Assembly (NCBI GenBank): GCA_958430865.1
Contig: CAUDNR010004158.1
Location: 33,580-65,224, forward strand
Direction of reading: 5' to 3'
Source: Entrophospora sp. SA101
Lineage: Eukaryota; Glomeromycota; Glomeromycetes; Entrophosporales; Entrophosporaceae
Length of the DNA stretch: 31,645 nt
Below the pieces are notes generated by a model. It worked only from the letters and a program-made list of their open reading frames with translations, had not been told where the DNA came from and did not search any database. A program made the translations under genes and the position numbers. Positions 21,230-31,645 of the stretch are shown here, piece after piece; within the stretch, counting starts at the first letter, position 1, and the number at the start of each line of letters is the position of its first letter.

Positions 21230-23073
21230 AAAATTTGTTAAGATCAGTCAATGAATAGAATTTAGAACTTGAACCAAAGTTGTGGATGAATTTTAAATTC
21301 ATGTTCATGAAATTGAAATCAATGGGGAATCTTGTTAATTATAACTAGAGTGATGCATTGCAGTGCCATAATCACCACTAAACTAAAGTGACGTGTTGTA
21401 TAATCGCTAAATAATGTTTTTGGTGGTCACGTAACAACAATGTAAAGTTATATATGTACCTTATTATGTGTAAAAGCAAAATAAAATGTATTGATCCAAT
21501 TATTATTTATCACGTAATTTATACTTGCACACTTAAATGTTTTGATGTATATATCTTTCATTGCCCAATCATCATATTTAAATACGTTAAGAACTATACT
21601 AATTCGAAAAAATCTATTTAAATATTTTTGTTAAATAAATAAATATAATAAATCAAAATTCTTATTCAGGTTTAATTATAATTAATAAATAATTTTGATT
21701 TTGACCATTATTATTTCGTCGCCCGTAATAGTAATAGTAATTAATTTCGTCATTTTGTATTCGTAATTTACGTATTACGTATTACTATTACGTTTTTGGC
21801 AAAACAATTACCATCCCATGCATAACCGTTAGCCCTAGTTCCGGTTGTGTATTTAGATTTTGTGGTTATTGAATACCAAGTCTATGTTGATATTGAGTAA
21901 TCCTTTCCTTGGAAAACATGGATGTGTTATGGGTTGGCTTAAATCCGAAATGAAGTTTAATTGTCAATGGGAAAGATTTTTACATCCCAGTCACTATGCA
22001 CAGAGTTGAAAATAAGCTTGAGGTACATCACATTAATGCAATTCCATCTATTTCCAAAGAGCCAGATACAGAATTAAAAAAAAGTGTAAATTATGAGAGT
22101 AAACTGTGAAAAGAACTTGAAAGCATTATTTACTAGCATTCAATCGGTTTCTGAAATGATTGGGTATTATAATAACTTGCAAGATTGATATGATAACTTA
22201 TTAGCAGGGCTATTTCCACTAACACAAGTTGGTAAAACTGGCTCTAGTTATCTATGAAGTAAGAGTACGACTCCGAGATCTGACTTTTTTCATCTCTTTA
22301 TTTATCCGCTTATACAACAGTAAAATATCTTCTGACTCTTGCAAGATATTAGGCAATGAAGAAGATATGGTTTCTTTTTTGTCTCTAATGCACAGAGTGC
22401 ATTTTCTTTGAAAGATATTCCACCTACCTTTTCTGTCGAGCCATTATTACCGGAAGGTGAATCAGGTATGTGAATGGATTTGGATTTCTTCTTTTTTGTT
22501 TCTTCCACAACTATAGGTATTGGGAAGTTAATATGCGCAATACTAGATTCTAGAATGCAAATTATTTTCATCAATTCAGTTAGGGTTCTCGGGTAAAATT
22601 GTTGGTGTAGATGAATTCTTGACTGATTCAGCAATACGGAATCATTTCTCTGTTGGTTAAAGAGGTATCCGATTATTGTTATATATATTCAATTTCACCA
22701 CAATAACAGCATTGTAGAAACTTGCAGATATCACCCTTTTTGATATTAACTTGTTTTACCACTGTACAGATATGTATATTCTTTGAGAAATTTCTTTCAT
22801 AATAAGCTAGTACAATCTTATCAACTAGATGAATTTTAAATGCTCATTCTATGTATTAAATCTACTAAAGCTTACAGGCGTAATATTATGGGTGAATTTC
22901 CTGACGTTAAAATAACTATATATATACATAAAAAATTTTCTGTTTGTGTTAAGTGAATACGAAATGAGGGATTTTTCTCATGAAATTTAATTATCATGAT
23001 AATCATTGCTGATTTGGTATAGTACCAAATAGATAATAGAATAATAGAATATTCGAATAGTCGAACATTTATT
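21230..23073. other. Region of coding fossils and small repeats
   Basis: Plus-strand coding-like fragments with frequent stops occur from about 21880 to 22460. One gives NGKDFYIPVTMHRVENKLEV near 21970, another QSAFSLKDIPPTFSVEP near 22400; the frame switches in a poly-T run near 22375. I cannot name the source; a retroelement polyprotein or a lost host gene are both possible. At 21724-21795 inverted CGTAATAGTAATA / TATTACTATTACG arms occur. The stretch 22680-23073 shows nothing I can name. Confidence 0.35.
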
Positions 23074-23096
23074 TAAAGCTCCGAACGGTTCGGTTC
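23074..23096 (+). repeat. hAT terminal inverted repeat, left
   Basis: It is identical to the reverse complement of 26638-26660 over 23 bp and is followed by tandem CGGTT units. Confidence 0.93.
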
Positions 23097-23428
23097 GGTT
23101 CGGTTCAATGCCCAAACCGAAACCGAACCGAAAATGCGGTTTCGGTTCGGTTTACATTTTAATTTAAACCAAAAATTTCAGGTATCCCAAATTCGTTAAC
23201 TATGCAAAAATAAACATAACATAATAACTTATAATGACTTGTGGCTGAATGTATGTTGCGAAGTAAAAATGCTGGAAGGATCCTGCTTCTATATACATGA
23301 AGTTATAAAGGATTTTAGATATTTAAAAATCCGTTATAATAATAATAAATTTATTAGTATTAGTCACGTTATAACGGATTTCAAAAATGTTAAAAGTCGT
23401 TATAACATGTATTTAATTAGGTTACACT

Positions 23429-23450
23429 TCGTTATAACGAGGTTCGACTG
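23429..23450. repeat. pogo-like MITE right end nested in the hAT
   Basis: CGTTATAACGAGGTTCGACTG is the inverse of a CAGTCGAACCTCG-type terminus. More CGTTATAAC motifs lie at 23327-23405, so this may be a degraded MITE of about 130-160 bp. The left end is not clear. Confidence 0.4.
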
Positions 23451-23496
23451 TGGTAATGAAGATCCATTTACAAATTATTTATTTATTAAAACAAAT

Positions 23497-26179
23497 TCAT
23501 TGCCACAACCAACTTTTTAAGCACATACAAATTCTTATTGTTTTAGGCTCTAAACTACATCGCCTTTGATTAATTAAGTCTGTGCCCCCAGAGAAAACCC
23601 GTTCAATTGGGACACTAGTGGCTATATAAGTAATAGGTTTATTAGAAATTAATAAATCTAATCTTAAATAAGCAGAGTGCAAAAAATTAGAATACCGGGG
23701 ATTGCCAAGTAGTCTCTAGCTATTCTTGATAAATTAGGATATTCCATTTCATGAGCCTAAAAAACAATTTTAAATGTTTTTTATATACTTGATATATAAG
23801 TAATTTATAATATTGTAAAGTCTTTACCTTCCAAAATGACAAAACATCTGTATCAAAATTTAATGGAGGACTGTTCAAATACATGTCAAGTTCATCTGTT
23901 TGAATGTTTTTACGTCTTTTGAGTATGTGAGATTCAAGTGTATTTGGTGTTTTGGTGGTTTGAATAGTAGTATTACACTCCTGGATTGGCATATATTCCA
24001 TTTTCCATAAATCTGAAATTTTTTCTTTATACATTTCAATATAGTCATCAAATTCATTGTCTATGTAATACTGCATTTTCAGACGAGGGTCCATGACTAT
24101 TAAATATTTATAGCAATTAACATTTTATATTTTATTAAAATAAACAAACAAATATAGATGTGTATATTTATATGCATACTGGTTGCAACTATGTAAACTA
24201 ACCCATCCGAAGTTGGGTAAAATTTTTGCAATTTATCTTTAGCTTTCTCTGCTGCACTACAAATATCTTCTGGATGTTGTAACTCAAGAAAATCTTCAAT
24301 TAAATCAATCAAGTAATTGTATATAGGAACCGATCGTCCTAAAGTAGGATAATGAGCATTACTAATTTCGGATGTCGCAATCTGAAAGCACTATAAAAAA
24401 TAAAAATTAATAAATACACCTTTGAAAATTTAAAAATATAAATCAAACTATATACCTCCAATAAATTAGAAATTTTTTCAATTCTTTGCCAATCATTATC
24501 GGATAATATGTATGATTTAAGTTCTTTGTCAGCTGAGACCATATTATGAAGTGGCTAATAAAAAAAATGAAAAGAATTAATTTTTGAGAAAGTTCACAAA
24601 TTAAATATTAAAACAATAATTTTACCTCACGTAGAAGTAATGCACGTTTCATCATCTCAAAACTAGAATTCCAACGAGTTTTGATGTCAGGGATCAATTG
24701 CAAATCATTAATATTTAATGCAATGCATTGGCGACTAAAACGTTCACGTCGTTGTGGAGAGCTTCTTATTTTAACAACTAGCTTTCTAAGCTATAATAAA
24801 AATGATTTTAATTAATAAAATAGTAAAAAGTTAATAAAAAAATTTTCATTTTACCTTCTTGATAACATTAATTTTGTCATCATCTTCTTCATCTAAAGCA
24901 TCATCTTCTTTTTCTGGACCCATTCCTTTAAGTGATTTTAAGGCTTCTTGAGCTGCCAAGTTGATTATATGGGCCAAACAGCGTATTCTTTGGTTCCCTG
25001 CATCAAAATGAATTCCTTCACTACAAAAAGCCTGTTCCAAACAATTAAACATTGAATTCATATTGCTTGCATTGTCTGTGGCTATGCCTAAAATCTACAT
25101 AAAAAAAAAAACAATTGAATAATTGAAAAATTTTCCAAATTACACATACATAGAATAATTATGATTTTAAAATTAAATATTAATCATGATTTTTCATTTA
25201 ATTATTAAATAACTAACTTTTGTTAAAATACCAAATTCTTTCAAAACTTTAAAAAATACTTCAGACATGTTCTCACCAGAGTGAGAACCCTCTAAGTGAC
25301 AAAAATCCAGAAGAATGCTTTTGAGCTCCCAATCTTTTGAAATCCAATGTGCTGTTATACCAAGGAAAGGAACTTGATTCTTTGACGTCCAAGAATCAAG
25401 TGTAAATGAAATTTGTCCAGGTACTTCTTGAAGTAGATTCTTTATAAAAATTAGATTTTCATTGAATGATTTAAAAATATTGTTACGTATAGTATCAGCA
25501 GAAAAAATTTTTGCTTCAGGTTTAAGTCTTTTGATCATAGTTTTAAAGAAATTACTTTCAATGACTGTAAAAGGTTGATCAGATGTAACAATCCATTTGA
25601 TTAAATCATTATTCCAACTTTCTTGAGTAAATTTCTTACCAAAATCATTAATTATTTTTTAAAATATTAATATATATTGATTTTGAATTTGTATTCTATT
25701 AAATATAAATGATTAAAATTATACATACTAATTTATTTTCTGATTTTAAAAAAATATCAATTGGTCCAACTTCTTTACTAAATAAATTTGCATGAGACTT
25801 TTTTAAATGGTTTTTAAGAGTTGACGTCGAACCATCCCTTTGAGCTTTGTACAATTTACTAGAATATTCATTAAACAATTATTATTTCATTTTTTTCTAT
25901 CCAAAAAAAAATATTATTGACTTATAGATTTTACCTGCAATGGTTACATTTATATTGATTTGTTTGTTTATTTAAAGTGAAGTTATTATGAACAATTGAT
26001 CTATGCATATTTTTTTTTTCTATTTCGGTAATGGTAGATTCGTTAATGGTAAATTCGTTAATGGTAGATTTGGTAATGGTAGAATCCTCAGAAATAATAG
26101 AACCTTCAGCAATAATAGTTGCTGCTACAAATTCTGAAAAGGCCTCATTATTTGCATCATAAAAGAATTCATTATCCAT
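23497..26179 (-). CDS. hAT transposase with BED zinc finger, 10 exons, 653 aa
   Basis: It should bind the element's ends and catalyse cut-and-paste transposition in the nucleus. Exons (minus): 26179-25935, 25858-25729, 25634-25218, 25094-24855, 24790-24626, 24554-24456, 24390-24180, 24096-23828, 23756-23696, 23621-23497; all junctions are GT-AG and the phases give 654 codons with no internal stop. After a Ser/Thr/Ile-rich N-terminus comes a BED finger (QYKCNHC, HLKKSH) at about residues 77-105. RNase H-fold landmarks follow: D205 in FTLDSWTS, D271 in IATDNASN, CLAHIINLAAQEAL and KTRWNSSFEM. The end is a hATC dimerisation domain: NLSRIARDYLAIPATSVPIE, then RVFSGGTDLI and the final CLKSWL. The start is the first ATG of the frame. 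The length suits the family, and an intact frame inside perfect TIRs suggests recent activity. Confidence 0.9.
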
Positions 26180-26637
26180 TGATATAAATTTTTTTATTAT
26201 AAATATATAACAAAAAAAATTTTCACACGCGCGCGCACATTTTTTTTTGATAAACCAAATAAGGAATTTATATACAATATCTCTATAACGTATATCTTTC
26301 TATAATAATAATGCACTTCCCCGATTCTTTTTTATATTTTAATTTTTCTCTCTACATTCAGAACTCAACAAGATGATGCTTTGAAAATAAATACAGAAAT
26401 ACACATGATAATAAACCAATGTTTTTTTTTATTATCTACTTATTAAAAATCATCTCTATAAGCCGATTTTATTAAGCTGAAGATTTTTTTTGCGACTTTG
26501 GTTTAACAAGCTCTGCATAGTATAACGAACATCTCTATTAACGAAACTTTTCATAATATAAATATGAAGATCCAGCCAAACCGAACTTTTTCGGTTTGAC
26601 TTTTATAAACCGAAACCGAACCGAAATTTTTCGGTTT

Positions 26638-26660
26638 GAACCGAACCGTTCGGAGCTTTA
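26638..26660 (-). repeat. hAT terminal inverted repeat, right
   Basis: Reverse complement of 23074-23096. Immediately outside, at 26661, begins sequence that reads in frame into the kinase gene. Confidence 0.93.
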
Positions 26661-28363
26661 AAAATTCGTAAAGAAATGTATAATAATGCTCTGGCTAATT
26701 CTAAAAGTTCTGAAGGTAGAAAAGATTATTTTTTTTCATTAGTTGAAAAAAATAAGGAGCTTTCTGAGAATGAAAGAGAATATTGTAGAGAACATTTCAT
26801 TTATAGTTTTGAAAAAAATAATGTAATTGATAAACTTGGCAAACCAAAAGAATGTAACAAGTGTAAAATAACAAGATACTCTGATAGATTCTGTGAAGGT
26901 TGTATTAGTTTACAACTACAGAGTCTTTTCAATACTTGGACATCTGGAAATAACATAATTGATAATTTTATTCAACAATGTCAAATGAAATCATCTCTAC
27001 CAGGATATATTTTAGAATGGATACCTTTTGAGCAATTTGAAAAAGTGACAAAGTTGACAGAAGGTGGATTTAGTTCAATTTTTACTGCAGAATGGACAAG
27101 GGGATGTATTGACGATTATGATGAAAATAAAAAGGAATTTAATTATTTTGGAAGGCAACTAGTAGTATTAAAAAGTTTAAATAATTCAAGCAATCCAGGA
27201 AAAACATTTTTTGATGAGGTTGGTAATTTTTATTTAAATAACATTGTATTATATAATACTAATAGATTTTATATTCAATTACAGGCAATGAATTATTATA
27301 AATTAAATCACCAATGATTGTTGAATGCTATGGTATAACTAAATTCCCAGATAATGGAAATTATGCAATTGTTCTTAATCATCATCAAGAAGGAAATTTA
27401 AGGGACTATTTACAAAAAAATCATTCTAATTTAACATTAAAAAATAGAATTACAATCTTTAGATATTTATGTGATGCATTAGATGATATACATGAAAAAG
27501 ATTTAATCCATTGTGATGTACATTGTGGCAATATATTATTGCAAGGAGGTAATTGTTGTATTACAGATTTAGGATTATGTGGACCAGTTGATGAAAAATC
27601 ATCAAATAAAATCTACGGGATTATATCATATGTTGCACCTGAGCTACTTAGAGGCAAAATTAATACAAAGAACACAAAAGAAACAGATATTTATAGTGTT
27701 GGGATGTTAATGTGGGAAATATTTGCAGGCCATCCACCATTTGATGATAGAGGTCATAATCATCGTTTAATTTTTGATATATGTGAAGGTTTACGACCAC
27801 CAATATTACCTGGGATGCCTGATGACTATGTACAAATGATGCAGAAATGTTGGGATGTGGATCCATCTAAAAGACCAACTATTAGTGAGCTTTATTATTT
27901 TGCTGATAATAAATTAGATGAAATTTTTAAAAATGAAAGTTTGAAAAATAATAATAGTAGCAATGATAGTTTAATACAAAAAGTTGATTTTAATCATGAT
28001 GGCAGCAGCAGTAGTAGTAGTAATTCACAACAAGCACACAAATCACATCCAGATGCATATCATAAAAGTAGAATATTAGATGATGAAATTACCAAGTCAA
28101 AAAGTTTAAAAAGTTATACAAGTAACAACAGTTCATTAAATAATCTTGATATTAACTCTATTCTCTTAAACATTGATCTTAAAAATGGTAAATAAATACA
28201 AATTTCATTAATAAATTAATTTAAATTATTAATTGTTAATTTATTTATTACTAACAATCTTTTTTATTCTTGTTTAACAAATTAATAATATTAATAATTA
28301 GATTCTAGTAATAATAACAATAATAGTAAGGGAAAAGATGTTGAAACATCAATGGATGATTAA
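26661..28363 (+). pseudogene. TKL-type protein kinase; start lost at the hAT border, one frameshift
   Basis: The family is a large kinase expansion of Glomeromycota. Exon 1 runs in frame from the transposon end (codons IRKE before the ATG at 26676) to 27218. It has a Cys-rich N-domain (CNKCKITRYSDRFCEGC), the linker FNTWTSGN, the glycine loop LTEGGFSSIFTAEW and the lysine of VVLKSL. After a 66-nt intron (27219-27284) the reading YYKLNHQ meets TGA at 27315-27317; one base is missing relative to the expected continuation into MIVECYG, which runs from 27314 in the next frame. The rest is clean: HEKDLIHCDVHCGNIL (catalytic Asp kept; HRD is HCD), DLGLCGP for DFG, YVAPELL and the KCWDVDPSKRP end. 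A last intron (28188-28301) leads to the stop at 28361-28363. No splice choice mends the shift. Kinase identity is certain; the loss of function is likely. Confidence 0.85.
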
Positions 28364-29589
28364 TTTAATCTCCATTATAAATTTATTCATATAAATTATT
28401 TATTTATCTTATCTTTTTATTTTATTCTTAAAACTTTACAACAATGTTTTGAAATAATAAATATTTTACAATTTTAATTTTTGTACCAAAGCAGAGAAAT
28501 ACTTTGAATCGGAGGTTTTCCTTTTTCCTCACATTTGTGCATAACGAATGATGCTGATGGAAACACCATTTGTGGTATAACATCACTGACGAGGATTCTT
28601 TATTGATAGAATCCAACATATTTTCCGATAGATTAATGGTAAAATATGTAATTTGATTAAACATCCAATTATATATACTGACTCTAATTCACCATAGTGA
28701 TATGAACCAACTAAGATGATAAAAAAATTTCTCTCTTAAACATTTATTTTGCGCCTGGAATTTCAGTGCAGAATTCAGTGGCATAGACACTTGGTTGAGA
28801 TAGGTTCATCTTCATTACTTGGTATGACAAAAAAAAAAAAGGTAATACTCGTAGTGGGATAAAAGGTACAACAAAGAAAGCAAGAGTAATAGTTGGTTTC
28901 TATTCGTAATACAATAAATCATTATTAATATTAATAATTTTCTTTGTAATTATTGAGCAAGTGAGTTGTGATGATTAAATTTGAACCCTGAAAACCAACC
29001 ATTGATCATCGTTCCTGATCACGATTTTGGGGTTTGGTCCTTTCGTGCCCAAATATCGCTTATGGCCACGAGATTCAATAATTTCTTGAATCAAAGGGTT
29101 TCTGGTTCATAAAATCTGTTGAAGTTAAAAAATTCTACAACAGGAATTTTGGGTAGGTAATCTTTTTTTAATTTTGTTAAAATTGGCAATAACCCTCTTT
29201 CCTTTTTTGTTTTTCATCAGGAAATTGATTTATTATCTTAGTTTTTCCATCTTCAATAATTTATCTGTTTATTTTTTAATTTTACTTGAAAGACTCTTTG
29301 TGAAACTCGTTATTATTATAGTGAGTGTAAAATTTTTGAAAACAAGCAAAATAATGAATCTTGATGTAGCTTTAAGTTATAAGGGAGTTCAAATTAACTT
29401 AATAAGGCTTGGATTTTTTTTTTAAAAAAAATATATAAAATTGTGTTGTATGCTATTTGTTAATGGACTATTTGAAAAAATTATTGCATTAAAAAATTTT
29501 TTATGCAAAAAAAAATAATATTAAATGATAATTGAATAATTTATTCAACTCTGTACAAACTAATATTACAAACTAATAATGATAAATCT
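28364..29589. other. Intergenic between convergent genes
   Basis: AT-rich sequence with several spurious short frames on both strands. I find no gene, RNA or clear repeat. Confidence 0.5.
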
Positions 29590-30860
29590 TCATGATGCAG
29601 CTTCATTAACTTCTAAAATTGTCAATTCAACTCTTTCTAAAATCTTTCGACTAGCACTTTTTACCATTTTATACATTCCCCAGAAAGCTTTAAGTACACC
29701 TAGGAGAATAATTATTGAAATAAATGCTGTTGTGATTATATCGACACGTCCATTAATTCTACCACCACCTCCTCCACCGGTTCCAAATCTATAAGTATTC
29801 AAAGTTGGAAAAGGTCCAAACCACATTATTGAAATTAATATTTGTATGAATCCTACAAGTCCTACAAACATTATTCCTAATATTAAATGAGAAGAATCAA
29901 TGGTGAATAGATTTGAAATTGTGAACATCTCTTTATTAATTGTCGTTGCTGCCCCTTCATCCGCTATATCACCATCATCATTAAATAATAAATCCTCTGA
30001 GACAGGTGGATAAAAATAAAAGAAAATTTTTGCTATAAAACCACCAAAGAAAACACAAAATGCAAAAAAAGAAATCGTTACAAATGTAAGAATAACTAAT
30101 TTTTTATTATTAAATATAATAAATGTGTGTGTGTTGTATATGATAATGTGAATGAAATTAGAAAAAATTCATTAATTAAAATGCACATAAAAATATAGTT
30201 GTAAATATAAATATAATCCTTACATTCATTTGTAACATATTTTGCAATTGTTGTTCGACGAAATGCGTACTTGTATTTGCATTCATCACATTGAAAAAAA
30301 CTTGTTCGCTTTAAGCTACGCAACCTCCAACGATTTAAACATTCAACATGGACATACTAATTAATTATTTTTTTTTTTGATTAAAGAAATGTTTAAAAAA
30401 TTTTTCGAAGATGATATCATAATAAGAATTTATATTGTAAAATTACCCTCATTGATCCTTTGCAACGACATGGTGATATCAATCGTCCCAAATTATCTTC
30501 ATCCTCAGGACCTGAAAAACATATCCTACACATCCTATCATTATTATCATCAGTTACATGTGAATCTGACTTCATTGAATTAATTTCTTCAGTAATTGCT
30601 TCTTCGCGATCTTTATTATTTTTAAAACTTTGTTCATTATCGCTTGAAGCTTGTTGTATACTACTACTACTTCCTGAGGAAGTCTCATATTCTAAGATAT
30701 CATCATTATCGCTGCTATTAATAATTTTACTATTGGTAATATTGTCATGCGAGTTAAATCTATTTGATAAAGTTTGATCATTCTCAGCAGTATCAGTTGT
30801 AAGTAAATAATTTACAGAACTTGAATAGACTTTTGTTTCTTCGGGTTGAGTATCTAACAT
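29590..30860 (-). CDS. Membrane RING-CH (MARCH-like) E3 ubiquitin ligase, 3 exons, 350 aa
   Basis: RING-CH ligases sit in ER or endosomal membranes and ubiquitylate membrane proteins. Exons (minus) 30860-30447, 30356-30224 and 30095-29590 sum to 351 codons with GT-AG introns. Residues 1-108 are acidic, Ser/Asn-rich and disordered-looking. The C4HC3 finger is complete: C111, C114, C131, C133 (SPCRCKGSMR), H141, C144 (YVHVECLNRWR), C161 and C164 (FFQCDECKYKY). Three hydrophobic spans follow: one begins ILTFVTISFFAFCVFF, one centres on LGIMFVGLVGFIQILIS and one on TTAFISIIILLGVLKAF. An Asp/Glu-rich loop separates the first two, and a Gly6 run follows the second. The architecture (cytosolic finger, then several membrane spans) is that of MARCH proteins; substrates cannot be told. 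The start is the only ATG before the acidic region. Confidence 0.92.
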
Positions 30861-31645
30861 TTATGTTATTTAAAAATTATGTAATACAAATTTGTCAAAA
30901 TTAAAATATGGTCCTATAACTGACAACAAAAGTCCGAAATTTGAATGTTAATCACATATGACAATCAGACCATCTCCATAAGGTCACACACCCTCTAAGG
31001 TCACATTTTGTTAAGGTCGCACTTTTTCATTATAATAAAACTCCCTCTATAAGGTCACATTTCACTTATAGTCACTGTCACTTTTTTTTGATTCCCAAAT
31101 ATATTAAATTTGACCTCTGTAAGGCCACGCCACGTTATTAGCGATCAGAAAAAATCCATAAATTTTCCTTTGTTAAGAATGGATAATGCAGAGTAAACAT
31201 GAAACTTTCCTTTCGCCAAAAAATTTTTATTCATGGTAATAATATTAAGATTAAGAATAATTCAAATAAGAATTTTATTTTAACCATTCAAATAAAAGCA
31301 GATTAGACTTTTTCCTTGCAAAATTGTATTATTATTAGCACAAAAAAATTAAATTCATCTATTTGTAATCGAGTTACACACATTCATTCTTCAAATGGAT
31401 TGTTAAATCAATGACCAACATCCAACGTAATTGTGAAATAATCATAAAATTTTATTATATCCCCTATAAGGAAAGCATACGGCCACTCCTTGTAATAAAT
31501 TAATACTAAATTACTAACGGTCCCTTGCTATTACTAATGGGTGCAGATAGTCAAAGTGTTCTCAACCTTGCCAAAGAATCCTTGGTACTAATAGAATAAC
31601 TTAAATTTGTACTTCACTACCCATTAAACAACAACTTTATTTACC
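30861..31645. other. 5' flank of the RING-CH gene, with a repeated AAGGTCAC motif
   Basis: Between 30980 and 31128 the motif AAGGTCAC (or a close variant) occurs five times (near 30980, 30997, 31013, 31051, 31120), several times preceded by CCTCTAT/CTCTGT, and TGACCT occurs once in inverse. This looks like debris of a repetitive element. The rest to the window end shows no gene. Confidence 0.4.

Larger units (their letters stand above)
23074..26660 (-). mobile_element. Complete hAT-superfamily DNA transposon, 3587 bp
   Basis: The element is bounded by perfect 23-bp terminal inverted repeats that begin TAAAGCTCCGAACGGTTCGG; the first five bases fit the hAT terminal consensus YARNG. Both ends carry further CCGAACCG/CGGTTTCGG-type subterminal motifs (23090-23155 and 26575-26640), which are probable transposase-binding sites. 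It encodes one transposase on the minus strand. The 8 bp outside the two ends (CATTTATT and AAAATTCG) are not a target duplication. A pogo-like MITE end (23429-23450) lies inside the element's 3' part. Confidence 0.88.

Noticed and set aside
22302..22634. 110-codon minus-strand frame
   Set aside because: The opposite strand holds the better coding signal in this stretch, although broken. The frame has no domain, and I treat the region as coding fossils.
23060..26670. 8-bp target-site duplication of the hAT element
   Set aside because: The 8 bp outside the ends agree at only two positions, and shifting the border by a few bases does not improve this.
1..31645. CRISPR arrays, bacterial operons, riboswitches
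   Set aside because: The gene structure is eukaryotic with spliceosomal introns. No regularly spaced direct repeats or bacterial signals are seen.

Overview
The window is eukaryotic and almost certainly fungal. It is very AT-rich, its genes are cut by many short GT-AG introns (about 55-130 nt), and it carries a protein kinase of the lineage-expanded type I associate with arbuscular mycorrhizal fungi (Glomeromycota, Rhizophagus-like). That assignment rests on protein style, codon use and family recognition, not on a marker gene.

Layout. 1-740 (-): 5' part of a Gln/Asn/Pro-rich protein. 1404-3381 (+): a PIG-X/PBN1-like GPI-anchor gene with a clean 3' half and a frame-broken 5' half. 4224-7472 (-): a complete 13-exon mitochondrial Xaa-Pro aminopeptidase (ICP55/XPNPEP3 type, 559 aa). 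7473-10691: repeat-rich spacer with a TA-flanked MITE. 10692-12513 (-): a complete 8-exon ACMSD (378 aa) with a 13-nt microexon. 12514-15438: repeat-rich spacer, including an inverted second copy of a repeat found near 9 kb. 15439-16670 (+): a two-finger C2H2 transcription factor (319 aa). 17437-17794 (-): 3' end of an unrecognised gene. 18463-20052 (+): methylenetetrahydrofolate dehydrogenase/cyclohydrolase (338 aa). 20439-21215 (-): decayed histone H3-like gene. 21230-23073: coding fossils. 23074-26660: a complete hAT transposon with perfect 23-bp terminal inverted repeats and an apparently intact 10-exon transposase (653 aa). 26661-28363 (+): a TKL-type kinase that abuts the transposon end and has lost its start and one base. 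29590-30860 (-): a membrane RING-CH (MARCH-like) ubiquitin ligase (350 aa).

The intact genes are housekeeping genes (mitochondrial protein maturation, one-carbon metabolism, kynurenine-pathway decarboxylation, ubiquitylation, transcription) and do not form a cluster with a shared job. Most of the interest lies in gene structure: GC-AG introns and a microexon needed to keep conserved motifs in frame, genes in different stages of decay, and an hAT element sitting on the first codons of a kinase. I rebuilt all exon models by hand, checking that phases add up and that conserved motifs are restored; none was confirmed by transcripts or database search.
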